From: Amorphophallus konjac
Lineage: Eukaryota > Streptophyta > Magnoliopsida > Alismatales > Araceae
Assembly: GCA_022559845.1 (NCBI GenBank)
Contig: CM040118.1
Span: 158,120,331-158,184,330 of the forward strand
Reading direction: 5' to 3'
Length of the DNA stretch: 64,000 nucleotides
The notes under the pieces were generated by a model. The model ran no database searches and was not told the DNA's origin. It saw only the letters and a program-made list of their open reading frames with translations. Within the stretch, counting starts at the first letter, position 1, and every line of letters begins with the position of its first letter. This document shows, in pieces, positions 24,850 through 37,200 of this stretch. The translations under genes and the position numbers were made by a program.

Positions 24850-26618
24850 TGTTAGGGTGCTAGGCCCGGATACAAAGGGGGGGGTGAATGTATCCTGGTA
24901 CGAATAATGCCCAAATAAAAAACTCAGATGCTAGGCAAGTTCCAGAATTAAGCTAATTCGATTGAACATAATAACAAGCAATAGGAGCGTGCCTATCCAA
25001 GCATCTAGCGGAAGCAAATCAAGCAATCAAACCACTGCTCAATAGATTTTTTAGGTGGTTCGGTCCTCCAGACCTACATCCACCCTTCACTCCCAACCGG
25101 AGAGAGGCTTCACTAGCAAATGCTAGAACCAAGCAGACTCAGTCTGCGAACAAGGTGCTGCCACACAGCTTGACCAGGGGAACAACCTCCCCTCTTCCTC
25201 CCAACCGGAGGGACACCCCAGGTGACTCCCAGCCACTTGGAAACCAGAGACCGAAGTCTCTCTTCCTCCAGACACGAGCGACCCCTGGACTTGCTAGCCA
25301 CAAGCCTAGAATCGAAGGAGGAACCCGATCCCCAGCAGGGCAATCGGAAGAACAAGGCTAACCAAAGAAACAAAAGAAAAAATAAAGAAACATAAAAAGT
25401 ATAGCAACAAAAGCTGGAAATGAAACACAAGAGATGTAGCTCTTAATGAGCATAGTCGTTCTGGATTTGATCCACGAACAAACTGAAGAGATCTTCAATA
25501 GACTCTCTCCTCCTCTTCTTTTCTTCCTCTTCTTTCTGCTTCTCTTTCTTCTCACTTCTCACGAGCACTATCTCTCCCTTTTCCTTCTTCTGCTCTTTTT
25601 TCCTCTTCTTCTCTATTCTCTGTATCGTGGAGGCACTCTCTGCTATTCAGCTTTTCTCGATGGCTCTCTGCCTTTCGATCTTTCTCAGTCGATGGAGGAG
25701 ACTCCATATATATACCAGTAGCAGGCAGCTAGGGCTTATGCTCTTTTCGATTCCCGCCCAAGCTTCAGTCGTCCACGTGTCAGCATTTCAGCCTCTAGGA
25801 TCACGTGCAAGTCTTGATGGCCTCATCCATTAAACCTGTCAGAAAATCAGTTGAATAACCTGTCAGTTAATTAGTAGAAGACAGTATCAGCTTAAGGCAA
25901 TGTTCAGACTTCATTCAGCGAGCAAGGCACACATAGACGGCTGTATAGACTTAGTTAGTTCAGGCTGCTAACAACGAGTGTATAGACTTAACGAAATAGT
26001 GAGTGTACAGACTTTAGTAAGTAGAGAGTGTATAGACTTAGTTAGTTCAGTGCAATCCATAGCAATGTATAGACTTAGGCATTCTGTTCAAGACAAAGCC
26101 AATGTACAGACTTCATGCTGTACAGACTTGATGTTGATCAAAAGACCTTTGGACATCAGCCCAAGGCGTCAACGCTTCCATCGTGCAGCGTCGCCTCAGC
26201 TCCTCAAGCGAGATGCTCACGCCCTTGGCAACTGGCCAATGCGTCAACGCATCAAGTGTCAGCGTCGACGCAGTGAACAAGACAGAAAGCGAAAGACGCA
26301 CAATTGCGTCTACGCAGTCAGCCAAGTGCGTCAATGCACTAAAAGCACAGAACCCATGAAGACAGACAGGCTGTACAGACTTTGATGCTCAGAGACGATT
26401 GTATAGACTTTGCCTTAGAAACGAGTGTATGAACTTTGAAACAGCAAATGAATAAGTATGTACACTGATTCGAAGAGGCAGGCTGTATAGACTTGGAGTT
26501 TAACATGCATGAAAACTAGTGTACAGACTTGCTGTCCTCACAGCTGACGACTCCAGTGTATAGACTTGCTGAGGGAGTGACTGTACAGAGTTTGGAATGT
26601 TAGAGCCAATGAATAGAC
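24850..26618 (-). repeat. E6 5' LTR, first part
   Basis: Matches 17892 to about 19690; interrupted by E4 at 26618/26619, with TAGAC at 26614-26618. A deletion of about 27 bp relative to the 3' LTR lies near 25315. TATA box on the minus strand near 25705-25716. Confidence 0.93.
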
Positions 26619-29600
26619 TGTTGCATCCCTATGGTTTTGATGATGTCTCACACTATAAATCAACCTTCTATCTCTAGATTCATGCTGGTTCATCACCCAA
26701 GTGAGTTCAGTTCATATGCTGTTCCATTATTTTATCTATCTACACTGTTTGGTTAATATGGACAGTAGTGGGTCGACTCATCAGCAAGGGTGGGTCGACG
26801 CATCAGAGCATTGATAGCTTGGGCACAAAGTCTATACACCAGCTTGATCCATTTAGTCTGTACATTGGCATATCCTCTTCTAGTATGTACATCGGGCACT
26901 TTCTAACTGAAGTCCATACACTGGTCTCAATACTCAAAGTCAGTTCACCTCAACCCTATACATCCTTCCAAGCTTCACGTCTATAGACTGGCTGCTGCAT
27001 TCTCTTGATGTCTAAACACCCGATAGTGTAAGTCTATACATCGTCTAGTGTCATGTTTGCATAGTATGTACATCGCCTGCTTTACACAATCAGAGTCTAC
27101 ACACTGCTTGTCAACAGGCTCACACACACTAAAGTACATACATTGCACAAAGTCTGAACATTGCTTCAGAGATAGCTTTAGCAAGTCTATACATAGACTG
27201 GCAGTCTTCATGCTAAGTATATACTTTCCTTGAGTCCAAGTCTGTACAGCGTCGTTGTCTAGAATCCTTGAAGTCTGTACATCGAACTGCTTCATTTGAA
27301 GTCTATACATTGGCTCGTTCACTTCTGCAAAGCATGTACATCAGACTGTGGCAAAGTCTATACATTCGGCTCCTTGGGCAAAGTCTATACATCGCTTAGT
27401 CTGCACATTGCCTTCAGCCCAAGCGTTCAAAGCCAAGTCTATACAACGCCAAGTCTGTACACTCCTCATCTGTTCCTACGCTTGGCCAAGTCCATACACT
27501 CAACATTTCCCTACGCTTTCCTGGCCAAGTCTGTACATCACTAAGTGTGTACATTGCATGCTGCTCAAACGTTCAAAGTCTTCAAAGTCTATACATCGTC
27601 CATCTCAGCCAGCATCTCATGCTGCGTCTTAGGCAAGTCTGTACATCGGCCTCATTCGTTCAAGTCTATACATTGAACTGCTCTTCAAAGTCTGTACAGC
27701 GTCCGTCTCAGCCAGCGTCTCATGCTGCGTATTAGGCAAGTTTGTACATCGGCTTCATTCGCTCAAGTCCACACATCCATAGTGGCTCATCAAGTCTATA
27801 CATTCACTTGAGCTTCACCAAGTCTGTACAACGTTGAAGCCTTCACAAGTCCATACACTGCTTGAGCTTCACCAAGTCTGTACAACACTGAAGTCTTCAC
27901 AAGTCTGTACAGTGCTTGAGCTTCAACTAGTCTGTACATCGCTTCAAGCGATTCAAGTCTATACAGACTGCCTTCACATCTAGAGTCTGTACATCGTTTC
28001 AACAGCCGATCGTCTCATACAGATCTTTCCAAGTCTGTACAGCCGAGTGTCTAATGCATCGTCTCACCCAAGCATAGTCTTTACACTGGCTAAAGCTGTC
28101 GAAGTCTATACATCTCCGTTGAGCATCAAGTCTACACACTGCTCACAGTCTTATTAAGAGTCTCACACAGGTTCCAAGTCTGTACACTGTTTAGGCTTCG
28201 TGAAGTCTATACAGTGGCTGAAGCTTTGCTAAGTTTACACATTGGTAAGGCTCGTTTGTATTGATTCATCACATGTCTATACACTGCCTTCATATGCATT
28301 GTTCATAAGTCTATACATTGCCTTCATATGCATTGTTCATAAGTCTATACACTGCCATTCGTTTGCATTGTTCACATGTCTATACACTGCCATTCATGCG
28401 CACTGTTCATATGTCTATACACTGCCTTCACATGCGTTTTATTCAGTAAGTCTGTACACTCTCTCACGATGTACACACTTACTCAGTTGTGTTTCTAAAG
28501 TATATACATTCTAGTTAATAGCCTGAACTGACTAAGTATATACATTACTTCTGTCTGTCTGCAGGCGATTCAGGCTGATGATTGGGCACGCGAACCGAGG
28601 TTTATACCTGACACGTGATCCAAGACAACAGGCACATGACACGTGGATGGCAACCTAGTCAGGATGCTGCCATGTGGTTGAAATTCAAATGATCTGGCCA
28701 AAAAGTGCATGGGCGAGAACCTGGCAGCCACACGCCAATATCTACTATAAATATAGAGCTTCATCCTTCAATAGAAGCTTGATCATGAAAAGAAAAAGCA
28801 GAAGCCATTGGTGAGAGTTTGCACGATCCAGAAAAGAAAAAGAGCAGAGAGTTCCAGATCTGAGAGGAGTTTGTTCGAGAGTTAGAGTAGTGTGTGTGGA
28901 TTGATGAATTGCTTCATTTGAGCTTCATCCTTCAGTAAAAGCAGAACCGATTTCTTCTTCATTGGTTTTTGTTTCTACTTTGTTTTCGTTTCATTTTGTT
29001 CATCCTTCTGATTTGAATTGGTTTCCCTCCGGTGTGTGGAGGAAGGGAGTATTACTCCAGTTTCCCTCTGAGTTACAGAGGAAGAGAGATCGGTGATCTC
29101 TGGTGGTGTTAGTGACTGGTTGTCATTATCAGTTTCCCTCCGGTGTGTGGAGGAAGGGAGAGGATTCTCCGGTTGTGTTCTAGCTGGGAGCTAGAACAGG
29201 TTTCAAGTTCTGTGGGTAGCAGAACTTGGTTGAGGGATTTGTTTCCCTTGGTGTTCAAGCTGTGTGGCAGCATGTTGTTCGTAGACTGAATCTGCATTGA
29301 TCTAGCATCGTCTAGTGGAATCCTCACTCTAGTTGGAGTGAGGGGTGGATGTAGATTGCGGACTACAATCGAACCACCTAAAAACTGAGTGCCTCCTCTG
29401 TGGTTTGCTATTGTTATCTGCGCTCTTCATCTGCTTGTCTCTTTGCTTCCATGTGATCGGTTCTTCATTCTCATTTACATTTCTCTGTGTACGGGTTAAG
29501 GAGGTGCGTTAGCAGTAGAATTTATTTTCCACCTAAGTTTCTACAAATTGGGAGTGATCTATTCATCCCCCCCTTCTATATCACTCTTGTTGCGCTAACA
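26619..29600 (+). repeat. E4 5' LTR (3.0 kb) with motif array
   Basis: Starts TGTTGCATCC, ends GCGCTAACA. From about 26829 to 28550 it contains several dozen copies of AAGTCTRTACAYYG at spacings of about 20-40 bp, often in both strands' sense as TGTACA cores. GGGTCGACGCATCAG-like words occur at 26770-26806. TATA box CTATAAATATAG at about 28744. The segment GGAGTGAGGGGTGGATGTAG near 29333 matches the E6 LTR in inverse orientation. Confidence 0.95.
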
Positions 29601-29602
29601 AT

Positions 29603-29614
29603 TGGTATCAGAGC
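29603..29614 (+). other. E4 primer-binding site (initiator tRNA-Met)
   Basis: TGGTATCAGAGC, two bases after the LTR end at 29600. Confidence 0.95.
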
Positions 29615-29625
29615 AGGTTTACGCC

Positions 29626-31779
29626 ATGTGGACGAACGGTCAAGGAAATACTAGTGGTCCTAGAACCTTCATGGCCGAAGGTCAATCCATTAGTCGCCCT
29701 CCTTATTTCGATGGTAGTAACTATCTATTTTGGAAGAACAGGATGGAAGTGTTCATCAGGGCTCAGAGTCATAAACTGTAGAGAGTAATCTCGGTGGGGC
29801 CATATGATCTGCCACCAAACGAGGACGCTTGGACAGATGACCATGTCAAGCTCTCCTCACTCAACTGGACGGCGCTGAACATCATCCAGTGTGCTGTTCA
29901 TCCAGAGGAATATGCCCGTATATCTGCATACAGAACTGCCAAGCGAATGTGGGATGAGCTGCAATTGATCTATGAAGGTACAGCTCAAGTGAAAGCCTCG
30001 AAGATAAATCTCTACACTTCTAAGTATGAAATGTTTAAGATGAATGCAGACGAGAATATAACTGAGATGTATGCCAGGTTGTCTTTAATCACAAATACTC
30101 TTAAAGGGCTAGGGAAGGATCTTGCTGAGGCAGATATAGTCAGGAAAATCCTTAGATCTTTATCCCCGGCATGGCACACTAAGGCCATTGTGATTGAGGA
30201 GTCAAAAGATTTGACTATCTTGACTGTGAATGAGCTCATAGGATCCCTGATGACCTATGAGATGAATTTCCAAGGAGGTGGAGAAATAAGTGAGAGGAAG
30301 GGTAAAAATGTAGCTCTAAGAGCTTCCCGCAATAAGGGTAGCAACAGTGGGAGCAGCAGCAGTAGCCCCGAGTCTGAGTCCGAGCTTGAAGGTCTTTCAA
30401 ATGTCGACCAGGAGGAGCAGGCAATGCTCACTAGACAGTTCAGAAAATTTTTGAAGAAAAAGGGAAAGACCTTTAGGAAGAAGAAGCCACACTCTTTCAA
30501 CAAGAGTGCTGAATTTACTAGTTACAGGGATAGAAATCCTAAGAGACTGACTTGTTTTAATTGTAACAAACAGGGACATATGAAAGGTGAATGTCCAGAC
30601 CTCCAGAAGAAGGGTCCCTATCTTCAGAAGAAAAACATAAAGGTGCAGAAGAAGAAGCCACAGGCGATGGTCTGCACATGGAGCGAGGAAGAAGAAGACC
30701 CCGAAGACGCTTCCTCAGAAGAATATGAAGATGGAATTTGCCTCATGGCAAATAGTGAAGAGGAGGTAATAAACGTTTTTGAAAATTTCTCAATTGATGA
30801 CTGGGAGGATGCTTATGGTGACTTGCTATATAAATTTAATTCTCTTAGCAAAGAGCACAAAGTTCTGAAAAGAAAATTTAACACAAATGTTGAAGAACAA
30901 ACTCTGGTCTGTGAGGAAAATGAGAAGCTAAAAGAACAACTAGAAGAAATGACCTCACTAAGGAAAGAAAATGATAAGCTCAAGGAAGAAACTCAAGAAA
31001 GTCAAAAATAGCTCAATGAATTCAAAACTAAAATTGAAGAAAGCATGAATGAAATTAGAGTGAATTCAGAGAAATATGAAGCTGTGAAGAAAGTAAATGT
31101 TGAACTCCTAAAAAATTCTGAGTCCCTTCAAAAGGAGCTGGAAGACAAACAGAAAGTCTTAGAAAAGTTTATCCAAGGAAAGACTAGCTTAGATGCTATA
31201 CTAGGGACTAGGGTCAATTTCAATAAGGAAGGTCTAGGCTATGACCCAACCAACAAGAGACCCTTGCAATTCAAGACCATCACCTTCTGCCCAGAGAAGG
31301 GAAAAGAAAAGCTGGACACACCATCCAGCTCAAACAGCTCTAAGAAAATTCAAAGTCCTAAAGAGAACACAAAAACTAGTACTGGACAACCATTTAAGAT
31401 GGGAATGAATTTTATGAAGAATAACACTAAGCCCACTCACCAGAACACAAATGGTAGATGGACCAAGAAAGTAAATCAGAATAAGAGCTGGAATTACAAC
31501 AATCAGATGGGTCCAAACAGGACCTACTGGAGAAATAACTTTCATGGTCAAAGATATGCTAATCAACAAGCCTACAGGAAATTTCCTAGGAATAGGAAGA
31601 CTAATGAATGGAATAGAACTCACTTCTCCAGTTCAGCTGGATTCAACATTAATAATTCAGAAAGGAAGGTGCCAGAGAAAACCATGCTGAAGCAAATCTG
31701 GATACCTAAACACTTGATCAGAGATTTGAACAATGTCTTTGGACCCAACTCATCTTGGGTTCCAAATCACTCTTCTTGA
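29626..31779 (+). pseudogene. E4 gag, two internal stops
   Basis: Starts at the ATG 29626, 12 bp after the primer-binding site. The N-terminus has the copia gag pattern PPYFDGSNYLFWKNRMEVF. A stop at 29779 replaces what is normally tryptophan in this family (KLW). The UBN2-like gag core follows, then a basic serine-rich stretch, one zinc knuckle CFNCNKQGHMKGEC near 30550, an acidic stretch and a long K/E/L-rich coiled-coil-like segment. A second stop is at 31009. The frame ends SSWVPNHSS at 31777. Protease begins in the +1 frame, so gag and pol are out of frame here; I cannot tell whether the shift is natural or decay. Confidence 0.9.
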
Positions 31780-31792
31780 TGTATCTGTGTAG

Positions 31793-32001
31793 GTCGGCCT
31801 GGCAGCTGAAGACAACAAGTGGTACCTCGACCGTGGCTGCTCCAGGCATATGACAGGAGACCGATCCAAGTTTAGCAATATAGAGATGAAACCAGGGGGT
31901 CTGGTCAAGTTTGGAGGAAAGAACAAAGGTAAAATAATTGGAGTTGGTACAGTAGGTAAGTCTTCCACAAACTCCATTGAAAAAGTCTTACTTGTGGAAG
32001 G
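31793..32001 (+). pseudogene. E4 pol, N-terminal part (protease), cut by E3
   Basis: Open after a TAG at 31790, in the +1 frame relative to gag. It holds the copia protease start WYLDRGCSRHMTGD: the catalytic DSG reads DRG at 31829-31837, a change expected to inactivate it. E3 interrupts the frame at 32001, with GAAGG at 31997-32001; the sequence resumes at 41720. Confidence 0.9.
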
Positions 32002-34290
32002 TGATGTGAAACAAATATGGGGTATGCAGCAAGCAATCAAAAAAAAAAAAAAAACTTAGGACCTATTCCGCAAGCACAATCACATAGCAATAATGTTGAT
32101 AAATCGGGGCCAATTCGCCGTTGCACACACACGAGCCCGAGGGTGATTAGCTGATGCTAAGGGGAGGTGGTGGATCAAGACCCTTGCTGGTAGAGTGCCA
32201 GCAAGGCTAGGGTTGCCCTCCCGAGGGTACGTAGCCCACGCTTATGGGGCAGGCTGGTGCCAATTGGGGCACTAGGTCCCACTCTCTTACTGCCCACGGT
32301 GACCGCTCGTAAGTGGAGCACGTGGGGTCGGTCACTCTCTCGCTTGCACAATGGAGCTATGTCTACGGATATTAAATGAGCAGGTACTAGAAGTAATGGA
32401 GCAAAGTTTTAGAGTTCACCTGGTTGGTTTGAAGAAACCAACCCCGTTCGGAGACGAGGCGAGCGGGGAAGTGTGGATCCCCGCACACTGCGCCGATGAA
32501 GCTTGAGCTGTTTATTACAAACACTACTCCTCACACAGGAGGGATGGACTAGGGGTGGGGAAGTCAATCTTACATGCAAACACTACCTCCCGCAGGGAGG
32601 GACGCTAAGCCGGCCAGGCGGGTGGGGAAACTCGCCAAAATCGTGGGGGAGGAAGCCGATGTGAACCTGCTCGCTTGCTGTGAGAGGCGATAGGCGGCCG
32701 CTGTTGCAACCGTAGCTCTTACTCAGAAACTTTTCTGTCGACGAGACCAGGAGGGAATTCTTTGTAACAGGAAGTAGGACACCTCTGAATTTTACTGAAT
32801 TCTTCCGACGTCGTCGCTGGCCGCGCCGGAGGTTCAAACAGAATGAAGGAATCTGGGGTTGTCAGCTTCTGTTCTAATGTAGCAGGTTGCAGAGGTTGTG
32901 CCGATGGCTCCCGGACTACGAATCACGAACCGTCGGAGTTGCTGGAGCCGTGGACGATCTCTCTTAACAGCAAAACCAGTGGGGAAGCTGTCTGAGGTAG
33001 GAGTGGACTGGGGGATGCTGATGAGTGGAGGCAGGTCGCTGTAGACCGTGGGAGGCAGACCCGACCAGCCGAGGGAGAAAGGCGATAACTCTGGCCTCCG
33101 GATGCAGAATGCACTTCCGCTTCTTGCTTCCGATCGAGGACAGAGGGAGGAAGAACTTTGAAGAAGGGCCCCCAGTCTACGTAGTGGACTGGACGCCCTT
33201 TCCAGAAAGGTATGGTACACCTCTGGATGTCGCCGTGTGAATTCGGGGAAGCTTCTACAAGTCGTACCTTCTTCAGCCACCTGCAGACTTGGCTAAAAGA
33301 AAGGGATGGTGGTGGATTTAGGTTAAGGGGAGTGGAGATTAGTAGTGGAGGGAAGGGTGGTGGAGATAGTAGATGGGGGGGATATGTGGGGACGATGAGA
33401 ATGGTGGAGCAGGGAAAATGGAGGTCCAAGAGGGTGGAGGGGAGGGGTGGCCACAGCTAGGAGATAGAGGGAGGGAGTGGTCGGCCAAGGTAAGAGGAGG
33501 GGGGGTGAGTAGATGGAGAGGGGGTTCGCAAGTAGTAGTGGGGTGGGGGTTTGATTGCTTGGGGATATGAATGAGTGTGTGGGGGAGTGGAAGGGTTGCT
33601 TGGGGAAGAGGGATGGGTGCCTTGGAGGTGGAGAAGGTGTATGGGGAATGGGAAGAGTTGCTTGGGGAAGTGGAGGAATTGATGGGAGTTAAGGCTCTTG
33701 GGGAGGTGAAAGGGTGGAAGGGTGAGGTGGCTGGTGATGTGGCAAGGAGGGGGGGAAGGGGAAAGGGCAGGTTCACCCAAGGTAGAGAGAGAGAGGAGGG
33801 GGAAGAGAGAGAGAGGGGTTCGCCCCCTTAAGTGAGAGACAGAAGATAGAGAGAAAGCTAGAGAGAGAGGGAGAGATGCACTTATGCTTAAGATATTCAA
33901 ACTTTCATTAGCTTCTCAAGTGGGAGTTGGGGTCCTATATATAGGGATCCCAACTTTGTACAAAAGCCCCTGAGAAAAGAGCAAATAACAGATAACCAAA
34001 AGTGCAAAAAGGGGGGCCCATGGGCCTGGCTCCTCTAAATGGGCCACAAAGCCAAACAAGCCCAATGTGACGATCAACTTAGGTAACTAGCATGAGCACC
34101 TAGGACTTGACTCAAAATAAAGGTGAAATACATCAAAAGACTCAAGAAAGGGAGAAAATACATCAAGATGTCCTTAATAATAAACTCCAGTGTCGCTGTG
34201 GATCCATCAAGTCGTGCAGTCGCAGCCTACCCGTCTCCAGAAGGGAGAGAGGTGTCGAGCCAGAGGGAACTCTGGGTGATGTCCCCATCA
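32002..34290 (-). repeat. E3 3' LTR (2.3 kb)
   Basis: Begins TGATGTGAAAC and ends GTCCCCATCA on the plus strand. Contains an A-rich run near 32039, a long G- and GA-rich stretch (about 33290-33880) and a minus-strand TATA box (CTATATATAGG) near 33935. The pol frame enters it by 64 bp. Polypurine tract outside, minus-strand CCCGGGGGAGT (34291-34301). Confidence 0.95.
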
Positions 34291-37200
34291 ACTCCCCCGG
34301 GCTGTGAAGAGCTCGACTCTGTCGAGAAAGGGTCCTCTCGGCTACGGTAATGCTCCAGGAGGTCGGGGTCCAGCTGCTGGAGATCCTCCCTGCTCACCCA
34401 TGAATCATCTGAAGGGGGCCGGCCCTTCCACCTGACCAAGTATCGCTCGTATGCTTTGCTCCAGGTGACAGTGACCTGTTCATCCAATATCCACTCTATT
34501 TGCTCCCGTTGGCCCCTCTAGACTGGTGGAACTCTCTCAGGGGTGGGGGCTCTCTCAAAAGGTGGAACAGGCTCAATTCCCTCACTAGGTGTCACCGTGG
34601 GACCCCTGTATGGCACCAAATCAGCCACATTGAATGTGGGACTTACTGCGTACTCCTCGGGGAGGTTCAACACGTAAGCGTTTGTGCCAATCCTCTTTAG
34701 AACCTGGAAGGGGCCTGATCCTCGCGACCTCAGTTTGGAGACATTCCCAGGGAAAAGCCTCTCAGTTCTCACCATCACATAGTCACCCACATGAAACTCC
34801 TGGTGGCGTCGGTGGGAATCAGCCGTCTTTTTATACACCTCATTACTTTTGTTAATGTGTTTGCGGATTTCCTCATGCAATTCTTTCATGTGTTGGGCAA
34901 AAGACTCAGCACTAATAGACACTCTAGCATGTGGGGGCAAAGGAATGAGATCTGTAGGTTTTCTAGGTTTGTACCCATGCACAGCTTCAAAAGGGCTCAT
35001 CCCTATCGACCTATTCACTGAGTTGTTGTATGCAAACTCTGCCTAGGGTAATATGAGATCCCAATTCCCTGGGCGATCCTCAACAAGACACCGTAAGAGA
35101 TTCCCAAGACTTCTATTAATGACTTCAGTCTGGCCGTCTGTTTGAGGGTGATAGGCCGTGGAGAATTTGAGAAGGGTCCCCATTAAGTGCCAGAGGGTTT
35201 TCCAAAAATAGCTGGTGAATTTGACATCCCTATCAGAAATGATGGTCTTGGGTAGTCCATGGAGGCGAACTACCTCATCAAAGAATAGGCGGGCCACATG
35301 AGAGGCATCAGAAGTTTTAGAGCAGGGGATGAAATGGGCCATCTTTGAAAACCTATCCACTACGACAAAGATTGAATCATGCATTTTTTGAGTCCTAGGT
35401 AGGCCCAAGACAAAGTCCATGCTTAAGTCCTGCCAGGGGCGATCAGGGACAGGGAGTGGGGTGTATAGGCCGGTGTTCTGTCTTGTCTGTTTGGCTGAGG
35501 CACATATCTGACACTGTCCTACAATTTTGGCGACATCCCTCTTGAGACTTGGCCAGTAGAACTGATCCTCAACCATAGCAATGGTCTTGTGTACCCAGAA
35601 ATGCCCAGCCAGGCCTCCCGCATGTAACTCCCAGACCAGGAAATCCTGCAGAGAGGTCCTAGGTATGCAAAGTCTATGGCCTTTGAAGATGAACCCGTCT
35701 TCTAAGATGAATCCTTGGTGTTCCCTAGGTGAGAGGGTGGACAGGGTGGTATGGATTGGACCAAAGTTCGGGCAATCAGAGTACTCTTCCTTGAGTCTTT
35801 CAAATCCTATGACTTCCACCCGAATGGTAGCTAGCAAGGAGATTCTCCTACTGAGTGCATCCGCGGCACGATTCTCGCTTCCAGCCTTATGTTTGATCAC
35901 AAAGGTGTAGGACTGGATGTACTCGACCCATCGGGCATGTCGGGCATTCAGTTTCTGCTAGGAGTTGAGGTATTTTAGGGCCTCATGATCAGAAAATATG
36001 ACAAATTCTTTAGGCAAGAGGTAGTGTCTCCAATGCCGGAGGGATTGCACCACGGCATAAAATTCCTTGTCGTAGGTGGAGTATTTCATCCTGACATCAC
36101 ACAACTTCTCACTAAAGTAGGCCACTGGGTGTCCTTCCTGGCTGAGGATCCCGCCAATTCCTACCCCGGAGGCATCACAAGTCACCTCAAAGACTTTGGA
36201 GAAATCAGGGAGGCATAAGACAGGGGCTTGGGTCATCCTTTCTTTGAGCTCCTGGAAGGCCCTAGATGTCGACTTGGTCCACACAAAGGTCCCCTTTTTA
36301 AGGCAGTCGGTGATAGGGGCCGTGACCGTGCTGAATCCACGGATGAATCTCCGGTAAAAGGTGGCCAAACCATGGAAACTCCTGACCTCATGGAGGGTGC
36401 GGGGCTCAGGCCAGTCAAGGATAGCTCGGACCTTCTCGGGGTCCATGGACACTCCCTTAGTGGAAACCATATACCTAAGGAAAGTAATGGACTCAGTCAG
36501 GAAGTGGCACTTTCCTGGGTTGGCATAGAGGCTCTCTGTCCTAAGGATGGTGCAGACTTGCCTAAGGTGGTGGTAGTGGGCTTCCTTGGACTGGCTATAG
36601 ATGAGAATGTCATCGAAATAGACTACCAGGAAGACTCCAATGTAGGGCCTAAGGACCTCGATCATAAGGCGCATAAAGGTGCTTGGAGCGTTAGAGAGCC
36701 CAAAAGGCATCACCAGCCATTCATAGAGTCCATTCTTCGTTTTAAAGGCAGTTTTCCATTCATCCCCGGGCCTTATTCTAACTTGGTGGTAGCCACTCTT
36801 AAGGTCTATTTTTGAAAAGATGGTGGCTCCAGCTAGCATGTCTAGCATATCGTCAAGTCTAGGTATGGGGAACCTATATTTGACAGTAATCTTGTTGACG
36901 GCCCTACTATCGACACACATTCGCCATGTCCCATCTTTCTTAGGGGTGAGGAGGGCTGGGACAGCACAACAACTTTTGCTAAGACGGAGGAAGCCCTTTC
37001 TAATGAGTTCCTCCACTTGCCTCCTCAATTCAGCATGCTCAGTGGGGTTGAGGCGATAGTGGGGAAGGTTTGGGAGGGTGGCCCCTGGGACAAGGTCAAT
37101 AGCATGTTGGACATCCCTCATGGGTGGCAGTTGATCGGGGAGCTCCTCGGGGAACACATCCTTGAATTCTTCTAGGAGAGGGTGTATCTCCACAGGATGA

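Noticed and set aside
26829..28550. CRISPR-like array
   Set aside because: Motif is only 11 bp, spacing is irregular, copies are degenerate, and the array lies inside an LTR of a plant element.
29603..29614. tRNA-Met gene fragments at the TGGTATCAGAGC sites
   Set aside because: Each lies two or three bases inside an LTR end; they are primer-binding sites and have no tRNA cloverleaf around them.
32039..32055. Poly-A tail of a processed retrocopy
   Set aside because: The A run lies inside the E3 LTR and recurs in the other LTR at about 39252 and 39469.
33339..33900. Proline/serine-rich frames, also at 40886-41329
   Set aside because: By-products of the G- and GA-rich stretch of the E3 LTR; present in both LTR copies, with no other support.
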